A DNA stretch of 64,000 nt from Macrosoma leucophasiata (taxonomy: Eukaryota > Arthropoda > Insecta > Lepidoptera > Hedylidae), in contig JAWQUS010000004.1 in the NCBI GenBank assembly GCA_036365455.1, forward strand, positions 751,501 to 815,500. Direction: 5' to 3'. Shown here in pieces: positions 25,608-38,600 of the stretch (the first letter of the stretch is position 1; each line of letters starts with the position of its first letter). A program made the position numbers and the translations under genes. The notes under the pieces were generated by a model. The model made no database searches. It saw nothing but the letters and a program-made list of their open reading frames with translations, and was not told the DNA's origin.

Positions 25608-28600
25608 CTGCGGTTCGACACATACATTCATATGAACGAACGTGTATAGGTGAACGAAGGTGCGACCGCGCCTTCGTCTGCGTCCGATTAAATTCATCAA
25701 AATGATTTTTTTATTTGGAATTATACTTCTCTTGGCGCGGTTGGAAAAAATGATGCGAGTGAGTTTTAACGATACTCGCGCGCCCCGATAGATAAAAGCG
25801 ACGATCTGAAGTTAATTGCTAAACGGATAAAATCAACAGCCTGAAGTAAGTTGCAATTTTTTTGTCGTTTTGTTTTATTTCTGGTATATTAAATTGTTAC
25901 GCTAAACAATAACTTCTTACGTACGTACATAAGTAGGACATACTTTTATTTTTTCGAATGTATCTAGCGTGATTATATAAAATTTCTACACTTTCACCTT
26001 ATTACGAAATACATCTATTCAATATAGTTTTTTACTCAAGTAATGACTTCACAATTACACGGAGCTGACGGAGCTGACGGAGCTGACGGAGCTGACGAAG
26101 CTGACGAAGCGTCCGTTTACTCGACTCGGTAATAGTTACGTAGATTCATAAAGCATATTATTACCGTACAAAAACGTCACCGATCTTCATAAATAAAAAA
26201 AACCTATCATCAGTTATGTTACGGCAGAAGGATTTGTATAAAAAAATATTTTTATTAACTGAAGTACAAGTTTATTGCTTAAATAATTCTACAAGACTAA
26301 ATTACAATTAAAAAGATATCTATAAAGTAAACTAAAATAACAACTTAAAACTAGGTTGCCGAATAAGCACTGTGGGCACTGTCCACACAACACGTGCCGG
26401 ATGTCCGATGCGTAGTCAGCAGGATCGGGCGTCGGGCGATTGCCTAACTCATCACATTATTTAATATATTTGACGACCCGGTTCGATCGACGCGCGTGAG
26501 ACGATCGTTCAATTCGAAGGGTCGAACAGATATTCGTTTAGGGTCCGAGTGTTCGCGTTCGTGTTGGGCGTGTACAACGGCAACCGCGACACACGTTCAC
26601 ATCTATGGTGAGATTCACAGATCGCACTGCGACTTTACTTCGTGTAAAGTTTACTTAGAACTGTCAGTTTAGTATGGGTTCTGACAGTACTGGTGGTAGA
26701 GCTCCAGGGACGGAGCTCGCGGGCGTAGGCACCACCGCATTACCTAATATGCTTGTCGCTAAATGATAGTGTTCAGCACTATCGTGTTCCGGTCAGGTGG
26801 TAATGTACGGCCCAGTAATTTCCGGCACAGAGGCACAACACCTTTAGTCTCAGGAGTGGTAACGCATCTGCATTTTGACCTCGGTCTTCGTGTGGGTGTC
26901 TATAGGCCGCAGTCATCACTTAACATCAATGTGAATCGCATACTCGTTTACCACTTTCATTACATGAAAAAAAAAAAAAAGTTTAAAGGCGTACTTTGCT
27001 CAAAGTAAAGTCGTAGGGCGGTCTGTGAATCTCAACCCGTAGGGTGACGCTGGGAGTGTGAGCGTATTCATTATTTTTCGAGAGAGTGAATCAGATTTTC
27101 CCGTGAGGCGACATCGGCAACAACAACTGACCGGCCTGGTAGTGGTCCTCGACGACGACGACGCGGCCCTGCGCGGCGCGCGCGTGCGCCCGCACCCCCG
27201 CCGCGTCCAGCGGCGCGATGGTGAAGGGGTCCAGCACGCGCGCCTCTATGCCTGCAGGTGTGGCATTGGAGACGTCAATATTTGTACATGATTGACCACT
27301 GTAAACTAGCAGGTTAGGATCCCCCTGCAGAATCGTTTCGTTCATCCAGATACGCTGCAAACCTAAATTTTCGCATATTTATAATCTAGAGAATATATAT
27401 CCGCTAGGTCGCCTATCGAAGGATGGCCGCAAGAATTTAAATATTTTTTGAGAAACATTTTTTTTACTCGTTTTTAATAAAATATCGTCGACTTCACGCC
27501 GATATGTATAAAGACTGAAAAATCACGGCTGCCGTTGCGCACTTGGCCGCCTCTACGTATTTTCGTTCCGCCCCGATAACTTTTAACGTCCATAACATAC
27601 ATGTATTATTAATAGATCAAATTAAAGCTATTTTATTTCTCATTATTACAATTTAAGACAGCCAAATTCAATCGGCCGCATACGAGAGTTGCTGTCGGTT
27701 AAAAATTAAATAATTTAATTAAAAATACTCGCGGCCTAGTTTTGATTGGCAACCTAGTGGATATATATTTCATAAATTATAAATATGTCTAAAAATTAGA
27801 TTTACAGCATATCTGGATGAACGAAATGATTCTGCAGTGGAATCCTAACATAAAGCGATTATGCTAATTATTATGTTCTAATTTAATTTATATATTCTAC
27901 ACGCTACGCGTTGGCATCGGGACATGACGACCCACCCGCCCGCATTCTAGCGGAAGAGACTTCTTCCACTAGCGCGGTTGGTCAACATGACGATGGCGCT
28001 CGAACCGTTTCAAAAGGTTTTGCCCGGTGGATATCTTTCGGCCGTGATGATGTGAGATGACATACCTGAAGAATTATAGAAATCTCTTCTTTGTCGTGTC
28101 CTCCTATACTCGTATATTTTGTCATTTGATAGCAAGACTAATTGCAAGTAATGTAATACTTACATAACAAACAGAATAGAATATAAGTGATTGTTTATCA
28201 ATAATAAAAATGTTTGAATGCTACTGCCCACGAAGCCGACGGCGGCGACGCGAGTACGACAAACACTTTGCTTTGGCACTAAGCTGACGAGAATGCGCAA
28301 GGAACGCACCCTTCATTAGTAGCTAGTGCGGTATGAAAGATGACTATGTGAGCTCCAAACAAAAAAAATACCAATTTCATTGTTTTTGAGTTGTTAGCAA
28401 AATTTTATTTTAAAAGATATTTTTACATACGAGGTCTTCATTGGTTTCTTTTTTAATTAGATTACTTAATTTTACTAAATATATTTTCATGGGAGTTTTA
28501 GCGTTTTTGTTGCTGTTCAGAAAAAACGACCAAATGAAGTGATAAGCGAGTGAGGAAAAGACGCCATTTCGTCTGCCACTTTTACTACTTCAATATATTT

Positions 28601-31600
28601 TACATGTATTTCATTTCGCCCAGAACGACAGAAAGTCTGTTCTGGGCGAAATCGGGCCAGAATAGCTATTTCTAAATTTGTGCCGACGCGATTGATTCTC
28701 GTAAGGTGTTAATTTATCTGAATACTGCCATTATACGTGTAAGGAATCGTGTGGTATTCGGCGATAAAATGTAGGACGAAACGATCGCCCGTGACCTTCA
28801 CGCTGTCGTCGCTCCAGACCTCTTCTGCCACAACGGCCGTCGATTCTTCGACTTACACGCCTCGTTCGTTGACTTCAGAGTAGTGAATATATATAAAATG
28901 TGGTGTTTACCCTGCAGCTTGAGCGTGTCGGCGGCGGCCGCGGCCTCGTGCAGCGTGACGCCGGCGCCCACCAGCAGCACGCGGTCCGCGCCCGACTGCC
29001 GGATCACCTTCGCCTCGCCCACCTGGACGTGTAACCACAATAATATCATTAGATCGTTCCTGCATTAAACTGAGTGTATTATACTGTCATAAAATATCAA
29101 ATAATTGTGAATGAGCCCGGAACGAACCACTAGGTTTGTTACGGGTGTAGAAATCGGGGTGCTTCAAATGAGAGGTTCAGTCGGAACTCGAGCAGAGAAT
29201 GTGTATTACACATTCTCGACGTCCCGCCCGGTTTCCCCGCCTCACCCGACGTCCTCCCCTCCTATGGGCGACGTACCGATACACGTCACCGATTGATGTC
29301 TGTGTAATAGTGACCAAATTCAGCGTGTGTATGGAATTTTGGCGGAGTGTCCGCGGTGTGACTCGAGAGCGTATTTTAACCATCGCATTAGATAAGTAAA
29401 CAAATTTCTGCATGTCTACCATGTTCATAAAAAAAGAAGTCAATTATCGCTTTTGATACGTACACAATTACGAAAAAAAGTCAAAGTTAAAGTAACAATC
29501 CAATATACCAGAAATAAAACAAAACGCAATTTTACTGGTGGTAGAGCTCCAGTGACGGAGCTCGCGGGGTAGGCACCACCGGATTACCATATATACTTGC
29601 CACTAAATGATAGTGTTCAGCACTATCGTGTTCCGATCAGGTGGTAATGTACGGCCCTTTAATGCCCGGCACAGGGGCATAACACCTTAGGCCTCGGAAG
29701 TGGTAACGCATCTGCATTTTAAGCTCTGATCTTTATGGACATTGTTACCACCCCTGAGGCCTAAGTTATTATGCCTCTGTGCCGGAAATTACAAGGCCGT
29801 ACATTACCACCTGACCGGAACACGATAGTGTTGAACACTACCATTTAGCGGCAAGTAAATTAGGTAATGCGGTGGTGCCTACGTCCGCGAGCTCCGTCAC
29901 TGGAGCTCTACCACCAGTGAAAAATTTAGTAAATAGTAGTTTATTTGCATCTATGCTATGGACGTTCACATTATTTGATTTTTCACGATAATCTGTACTA
30001 GATCTCAGTAGTGACTGCACTTGGAACTCTGCTAAGTGAATAACTTTGATCTTGACGAATAAGTTTTTCTCTTTCTTCATTTATCATCTTTGAAGGAATT
30101 GAAAAATTTGTGATTATTACGTTTTAACTCAGTAGTTTAAATTCTAATTTTTAATTTACTATTAATATATGTTTTTGCTTTTACTATATGTAATGGTTAT
30201 TCACTCTAGGTATTTTATGATTTATTGACGTTTTGGAAGTATCTGTAAAGATTTATTCGAAATAAAAATATTTTCTATTTCTAATTCTATTCCGTCATGC
30301 TCCGAGTTCAAGGTGTGCTTTAACACTTGTCTTATAAGAGTCGCCAAAAACGTTCGCGGTCGCTCTACGCTAGTGGAACGGCAATTTTAGCGGTCGTAGA
30401 CGCGGTCGTTTAGTGGAACTTAACCCTGATGTTAGATCGGGCGTGTAGGGGGTAGGGCAGGGCAGGGTAGGGGTGTGTGGTTACCTTGAAGGTCTCGTTG
30501 TTGGCGTAGAGTATGGGCGTGTCGGGGCGCGAGGTGCGGATGTAGCAGATGCCGCGCGTGTTGGCGGCCAGCTCCACGGCGCGCTCCGTGGACACGGCGT
30601 CCCTGCGCCACACACTCGGTTAGGGGATGCTTATTCATCTTTTAGAATACTCGGGTTTCGCATTTATCATTTTACTGGTGGTAAAGTTCTATGTGTAAAA
30701 GCGCGAGGGCGTAGACTCCACCAATAGTAGACCAGAGGCGGAAGAGGGCGAGGTTCTCGAGGCTCATCTGGGAGGGGGGGGAGCACACTCACGAGGGGTA
30801 GAAGACGGTGGCGGTGGGCACGGCGCGGAAGAGGGCGAGGTCCTCGAGTCCCATCTGGGAGGGGGGGAGCACACTCACGAGGGGTAGAAGACGGTGGCGG
30901 TGGGCACGGCGCGGAAGAGGGCGAGGTCCTCGAGGCCCATCTGGGAGGGGGGGAGCACACTCACGAGGGGTAGAAGACGGTGGCGGTGGGCACGGCGCGG
31001 AAGAGGGCGAGGTCCTCGAGGCCCATCTGGGAGGGCCCGTCCTCGCCGATGCTGACTCCGCAGTGGGACCCCACCAGGTTGATGTTCGACTGGCTGATGG
31101 CGCCCATTCGAATCTGGGAGTGGGAACATTTTTGTGTTATGATGGTGGCAAACAAGATTGTAGTTTACATTGATGGTTAGTGATAATTGCAGCTTATAGA
31201 CATCTACACAAAAACCAGTGCATTGTCACCTCAAGGGGCGGACCCCCTAACTCTAATGGTGAGATTCACAGACCGCACTACGACTTTACTTTGAGCAAAG
31301 TATGCTTAGAACTGTCAGAAATGTATGGGTTTTGACAGTTCGAAGCGTACTTTGCTCGAAAGTAAAGTCGTAGTGCGGTCTGTGAATCTCGCCATAATAG
31401 TCGTCACACCTGCCTGGATTTGGTACGGAGCGGACAGCGGCTTTGGTACGCTCCGAACCAAATCCAAACCAGTCCGGCGGACAGATTTTTTATTAATCAA
31501 GTCCGATGCGAGCCGCTCGCGCGGGTTTGGTCGGCGAATCCGGTCGTGTGTTACTACTATAATGCTTTGATTATGACATCATCTTGTCAGTCAAGTACCA

Positions 31601-34600
31601 ATAAACTTTATCCTCGAAGTTTTCTCGTTAGGCGTTACAAAACTGACAACCACATCATAAACGAAAGCTTTAGAGTTTGGCGGTTGGCCCCCTGAGGCCT
31701 AAGATATTATACCACCAACTAAAAATGACAGTGACGCCATCTGTCGAATTTGCCAACTCAGAAAACTTCGTGGGCTCATGCACAACAACTTTAGCCTAAA
31801 GATCATCACATGATCAAATGCGTAGTTTACGATTCGAGGGCTATAAAGTAATCCACTGATGATGATGATGATCTAAGGCGCTACAACCCAGGGTGGGCCT
31901 TGGCCTGGTTAAGAATTTTCTTCCAGTCCGATCTGTTTTTGGCTCTTTCTCTCCAATTCCTTACGCCCAGAGTTCTCAGGTCCTGCTCTACTCCGTCTAG
32001 CCATCTGAGTTTAGGTCTGCCTCGGTTTCTTCGCCCGCCCGGTTTACCAGTCAGTAGACGTTTGGGTGTTCTGGATTCATCCATCCTTTCCATGTCCTGC
32101 CCATCGTAGGCGTCCAATTTTTATTTTAAACATTCATGTTTAAAGATATTCATGTCACAAACAAACATTCACTTTTAAAGATGATTTTGAAATGGCAGTA
32201 AATTACAAAAAGGAATCAAAATAAAATGTTTGAATGCTACTGCCCACGAGGCCGACGACGGCGGCGTGAGTACGACATACAGTTACTCTTGCACTGTCTT
32301 ACGAGGAGTGCGCAATATACGCACCCCTGAATGTAGTCAGTGCTATGTACATAGATAATGTACAAAGAAGTACCTAGATAATCGTAATTTTATCTTTATT
32401 TCCCAAAGAGGTAATGCATTCAAGCATACATGCAAACAATTCGCTAATGTTTCGTCCGTGGCGAGTCTTTTGTTATTTTCAGGCACTTTACCGAATACCG
32501 AGGGTGGCAGTGGGAAACTTTCAAACGGAAAAACCTTTAAATCCATAACGCTTTTCCTTGATTCTTGGATCGAAATCAGGACCAGAAGTATCTTTTATTT
32601 TTCTATTATATAGGTGATTCATTAATTCTAAGGCATAGAAAGATATGGATGTTTTCGTTTTAATTTTAAATAGTTTGTTAAACGTACTCAGCATTTCCAC
32701 GGGATGGGCGATTCGCGCGGTTTATGATACTCGAACGCATGCATCTACTTCTGTCCATGTTTTCGGTGAATACTTTAAACGAGTTGCGTTTACGTGGACC
32801 GTCACAAGACAACATCGAGGTACTGGGAAATTTCCAGAAAATAGAAAAAAATCCAATAGAACCAGCGATAAAGGACTTTACACCATAATCTCTGATTACC
32901 CCCTATGCGGGAATCGAACCCGGGACCTCGGCGTAGCAGAAGTGGCCCGCTACCACTAGGTTACCGAGGCGGTTAATATTAGTTAATTTATTATTAGGTT
33001 TTTGTTATTTCTACGCCTAATGGTAGAATATGACGGACTATTGTTTTTATTATAATAAGATCTTCATCATATACCCATTCCGCAAATGAATAATTGAATC
33101 GATATTCTCGTAGGCTAGGGAGCGGCGCGACAGTGTACCTGGTCGGCGGTGCGCGTGAAGAAGGCGGCGAAGGTGGAGGCGAAGGCCACGGCGCGGTCGC
33201 GGCAGGCGGCGCCCGTGGCCACCCCCACCAGGTTCTGCTCCGCGATGAAGCACTCCACGTACCTGCGCACACACTTTTATATAGAGGAGACGTTCCGAAA
33301 ATGTAGCTTGGGCCCGCACCTTGTACGCTACGTTGAGAGTAGATGCGCAAAATACTTAATCAATTTCGGCTATTCAAATAGTTTATTATGCCTTCGATTA
33401 ATTGTTGTAAATATATTTCGGAAACAAGAATGACAACACCGAAAGTATGTCGGGTGGTATCATCGATTTCAACTTTATTTTTATTCGGAAGATTAATTCG
33501 GAGTTCAACTTACACAGGTCATGACAGGTCAAAAACGGCACCCGTCGATGTCTTTTTACAGTGCATCCCTTTCTTTTCATTCAAATAAATATTGCTATTC
33601 CTTTCGTCCACTTTGGTACGTATCAGTATAGTGATGTGACACCTCAATCATCTGATGAATGATGGCAATTAATGCAACTGAATATTACTTGATTTTCTTT
33701 CGTACACTTTTTTTAATTGTTTTTTTTTATAACGAAGTTTGTAAACAAACATGAAGTTCACATGTTCACGAAAACCAGAGGTCAAAGTGCAGATGCTTTG
33801 CCACTCCCGAGTCCTAAAAAAATCTGCCTCTGTGACAGTTATTACTAAACCATACATTACCATCTAACCGGAACACGATAGAGCTAAATACTATCATTTT
33901 GTGGATATGTAGGTAATACGGTGGCAGAGAATATTTAATTAATCTACGTATCTATAGAATGGACACTTCGATGTCCCACCTGATTCACCTTCCTCAACGC
34001 TCTGAGCTCTTGGTAAGTCAGTTGGGTGAATAAACTAAGGTAATAAAATAAACTAAGAAGCATTTGGATAATTTTAAAATTGAATATTTTATGATGGTGA
34101 TGGTGAGATCAAAAGTCTTAGGAATCGGCGTGCATGTATGAAGAGAATGATGAAGGTAGACGAGGCACGAGAGGTTTGTCAGAACCGGGATAACTGGCGC
34201 TCTACACTCTCTGCCTACCCCGTTAGGGACCTGGCGTGAAGATACATACATACATACAATATTTTATAAACTTAATTTTGAACGAAGTGGTAAAGTCCAC
34301 TTATCTATGGTGTCCACGGCTATTGTGTTCGGCGGTAACGGATATGAATGAATGAATGAATTATTTATTTGCTGAATGAATTATTATTTATTTGATAGAG
34401 CTCCACTGAACAAGTTCGAAGGCGTGAACACCTAGTAACACCTACATGCTACCTATTTGATCTGCTTGTAAGTGGTTATCGGTTTTTTTCAATGTCAACC
34501 GTTATCATCTGCCGGGTAGATGGTAATATACAGTGGTAGAGCTTCAGTGATGGAGCTCCAGGGCGTACGAGCACCACTGCATTTCTTAATGTATATTTCA

Positions 34601-35568
34601 CTAAATGTAGCCTATTGTAAACAATAATATATACTTAGTATTAAAAAAAAAACAAAAAAAGAAATTGAGGTGATGATTACGAAAACGATATCTCTTTACA
34701 AATCGGAGATGAGGGACATAATTATTTTTCGAATATATGATATGGATTTCAATTTCACGGTTTGTTAGGTGCAGACTTTTCAAATCCGAGATGGCGAACA
34801 GACTCCTTAAACTTCTTTTTTCTTCTTTAACTTCAAGATTTCTAGAAGTTAAAGAAGATATTTTTTTCGCTGCTTGCGTTGCATTTTTACCTTTTTTGTA
34901 GTAAAATTTTAAAATGTATCGAATTTCTTCATTAGATTCATTCATCTTGACAGTACGAAAAACAAATGAAAATCACACATTTGCCTAATTTGAATTTGAA
35001 ATTATGTTCTTTAAAATTTTAACTTTCAATGATACCAAAACCAGCCAGATACAAATACTACAGCCAAAGAGATTTTATTACAAGTTCATACATACTATAA
35101 TGCGAAAAGACTTTTTCCCCAACCTATTATATTTCCATTCTAAGTATTTTTCTCTATTTTTTGATAAAGTGTCCAAGATGTGGGCCCAACGTGGACCTTG
35201 TCCTTTTGAGGAAAAAACATTAGATAAGATAATTTCTTTATTTCTCCTTTAAATGCTTAAATCTATTACAATATTTTTTTATACAATACAAGATTATACA
35301 TTAAAAAGCTTTAAAATTATACTATCTTGACCGTCCTCTTAGATAGATCACTAGTGCGACCTGTGTTAAGGAGATAACAGCCCCTAACCCCCAGCTTTAC
35401 TATGACTGATAAGCTTTCATATTAATATGTCTAAACAATGAGTTTTTAGTTTAGGTAATTTAGGTAAACATTAAAAAAATCTCAATAAATTATAAGATGA
35501 ATAGTTAATATAATTAATATTGAGAACAAGACGAAAAATCATATATATATATTATGAGTATTTATAAA

Positions 35569-35651
<83 letters not shown>

Positions 35652-38600
35652 TGTGAGAATTCATTGTCTGTTAAAGCAAATTACAAATAAATAAAATTGG
35701 GAGTGTCTGTTTGTATTATTAAAATAACCGCTTTTTACTAAATGCATATGTATGTATACACGATACCTATACCAAAACAACATTTTTTACATTTTTTGTC
35801 TGTCTGTCTGTCTGTCCGTAGCTGATGTAATAAGGAGTAACTTAGGCTACTTTTATCTCCATACACCCATACAAATAAGTAGAATTAGAGTTTATCCGAC
35901 TTTGACGGGACTTCCACGGGTAGGTAGCTGATGTAATAAGGAGTAACTTAGGCTACTTTTATCTCCATACAACCATACATACATACCTACATACAAATAA
36001 GTAGAATTGGAGTGTATCCGACTTTGACGGGACTTCCACGGGTAGGTAGCTGATGTAATAAGGAGTAACTAAGGCTACTTTTATCTCTATACATACATTC
36101 ATACATACCTACATACAAATAAATAGAATTTGAGTGTCTCCGATTTTGACGGGACTTTCACTGGCAGATAGCTGATGTGATAAGGAATAACTTAGACTAC
36201 ATTTACACTAGCTACGCCCACGACTTCGTCCGGGTAGATACTGAACAATCATATTTTTTCTCACGTGGACGAAGTCGCGGGCACATCTAGTTATAAATAA
36301 AATCATAAGAAGACGGGGGTCACAAGTCGAACACTAAGGTCGATGGTTTCTTTATCGCTTGTTCCGCACTCACGCTGGGACTCAGTCGGAATGTGACACT
36401 TTTTCGTGCTTGCAGCATTCATCGATGTATGAGACGTCACCATATCAAAAAACTAAAAACGACGCTTAAATTTATTCTTCAATGATATATTTCTCAACAA
36501 GCTTACCTTTCAGGATACGCATTCCGAAGCTTATCACTGAACGTTGAGTTTTTAGTGTCACCGTCCAACGCGATCACCCTGAAAATAAAATGTAATAATA
36601 TATATTAGGTGCATTAAAACTTGGAATTCTATACCACTAGTAAAATCCAGTTAAGTTAGCAGCCATTTTAGTGATATAAAAAAAAATATATTAAGAAACA
36701 ACGGTCGTCTGTCAATAGTACTGGTTCACGAGTGATAATTTTACGCAATAACGTCATAAGAAAAGTTATAAGCCGAACGTTCCGCGCTCTCGCTCGCACG
36801 GTCGGCTCAGGCGGAACGTGACACTCCTTCGTGCGTGCAGCCGGCGTTTATGAATTTATAAGCGCAAGAACTCAATGAGCGATTCTGTCCCGTGCTCGCC
36901 GCGATGGTGGAACTGTAGTTCTATTTATAAACTCGGTCGGTACCGTACCTCATGTTGGTGTCGGCGACCTTCTTGAGCGCGGTGCCGTAGGCCAGGCGCG
37001 TGGCCACGGAGTCCCCCGCGCCGTACGTCGGTACCGTACCTCATGTTGGTGTCGGCGACCTTCTTGAGCGCGGTGCCGTAGGCCAGGCGCGTGGCCACGG
37101 AGTCCCCCGCGCCGTACGTCGGTACCGTACCTCATGTTGGTGTCGGCGACCTTCTTGAGCGCGGTGCCGTAGGCCAGGCGCGTGGCCACGGAGTCCCCCG
37201 CGCCGTACGTCGGTACCGTACCTCATGTTGGTGTCGGCGACCTTCTTGAGCGCGGTGCCGTAGGCCAGGCGCGTGGCCACGGAGTCCCCCGCGCCGTACG
37301 TCGGTACCGTACCTCATGTTGGTGTCGGCGACCTTCTTGAGCGCGGTGCCGTAGGCCAGGCGCGTGGCCACGGAGTCCCCCGCGCCGTACGTCGGTACCG
37401 TACCTCATGTTGGTGTCGGCGACCTTCTTGAGCGCGGTGCCGTAGGCCAGGCGCGTGGCCACGGAGTCCCCCGCGCCGTACGCCGGCGGGCTGGACAGCG
37501 TGATGTCGCCGATGTGCACCTGACGTTACGAGCTTTGCGTTAATACCGATAACAAACATTCGACAGTATAAACAAACCGGCCGAGTGCGCGTTCGACCCG
37601 CGCACGCGATTTCCATACCATTAAATCTATCATCATAATTATCGTCTATCAATGAATTAACATCATTTCAGCCAAAAGACCTCACCGCTGGACGAAGACC
37701 TCCCTTAAAAATTGCCACAACGAACAGTCCTGGGCCCTCGATCGGCGATAGCGCGCGACCTTCATCAAGTAGTGCTAATCTGAAGAAAATAGCACTGTGA
37801 AACTGTCTAAAACCGGAAAAAACCTAGTATCATTTACCTCTCAGACTCAGATATCAAACTCAAGACCCCAGCTTAGAAGTCGCCTGCTACTACTAGATTG
37901 GTGAGACAGTTAAATAAAATGTCTCAAAGGTCTAATCCGTAAGTCACTGGTTCAAATCCGGCTTGAAGGACCAAAATCATGTGTAGGTTTCACTAAAATT
38001 CGAACTGTTTCTTATTTTTGACATTGTCACTACGTAATAGTAAATTTGCAAAAGCTTGGACAGCTCTATGATTCCTTAACGAAAATATTAAAAGAAAAAA
38101 AAATCACAGATTTAATTTCACTAATTGAGAATTAAAAAAAATATCTAACCTGAGGAGCCTCAGCTAGTGGCGGTTTAGGTTTAATCGAGACATTCGGGTT
38201 TTTGATCTGCGACTGAAGATACTGTAATTAAAAAAAATACATAAGAAAATTACATTAGTGACAAAGAACCATCAATTTAGTAACTTAGCACTTATAGTTT
38301 AATATAACAAAGGACACGTTCCATGTTGGGGCCACGCCTTGTGTACACGATATCAAAAGATAGAGAAAAATACATAGAATCATGGAAAAACACTCGAAAA
38401 ATAATTTGAATCATTGTTTTTTGTCGAAAATATTTATTTTATGTCATTTTTGTATGATGTATTTTATACGTCACCATATAGCTACTATAACATTCTTGTT
38501 TTTGAAATATACTTACGACAGTTAATAAGGTATAATAAACGATTTCAATAGCTGAAAATGATTTAGTATTTTATGCTTCTTCTCTCAATATAGTGTACGA

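Larger units (their letters stand above)
25608..27131 (-). other. transketolase intron 13 with nested repeats
   Basis: Holds a ggagctgac micro-repeat at about 26060-26110 and a gacgacccggttcgatc repeat at about 26470-26600, which recurs near 54055-54230. It also holds a palindromic MITE at 26605-27037 interrupted by a Rep-A copy. No extra gene. Confidence 0.6.
31114..33138 (-). other. transketolase intron 9 with several repeats
   Basis: Contains a Rep-A fragment (31130-31225), the MITE 31256-31395, an RTE-like fragment (31850-32117), Rep-E copy 2 (32225-32345) and SINE-D pieces (32396-32560 and 32800-32972). No additional gene. Confidence 0.65.
33263..36506 (-). other. transketolase intron 8 with repeats and microsatellites
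   Basis: Includes Rep-B pieces (33284-33440 and 35148-35212), Rep-A fragments (33725-33930 and 34525-34610), an RTE-like fragment (34098-34260) and a mariner fragment (34860-35134). It also holds a (GCGT)n(GT)n microsatellite (35570-35650) and a 106/122-bp tandem array (35819-36290). No additional gene. Confidence 0.65.

Noticed and set aside
25324..25705. Three overlapping ORFs around 25.3-25.7 kb
   Set aside because: Shadows of transketolase exon 14 in other frames, driven by its GC-rich codons.
36936..37481. CRISPR-like array
   Set aside because: Units are directly adjacent with no spacers, and the unit is an exon end with a splice donor in a eukaryotic gene.
36950..37652. Series of identical 79-112-aa minus ORFs
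   Set aside because: These are frame-shifted readings through the 91-bp array; only the first 30 or so residues correspond to transketolase exon 7.
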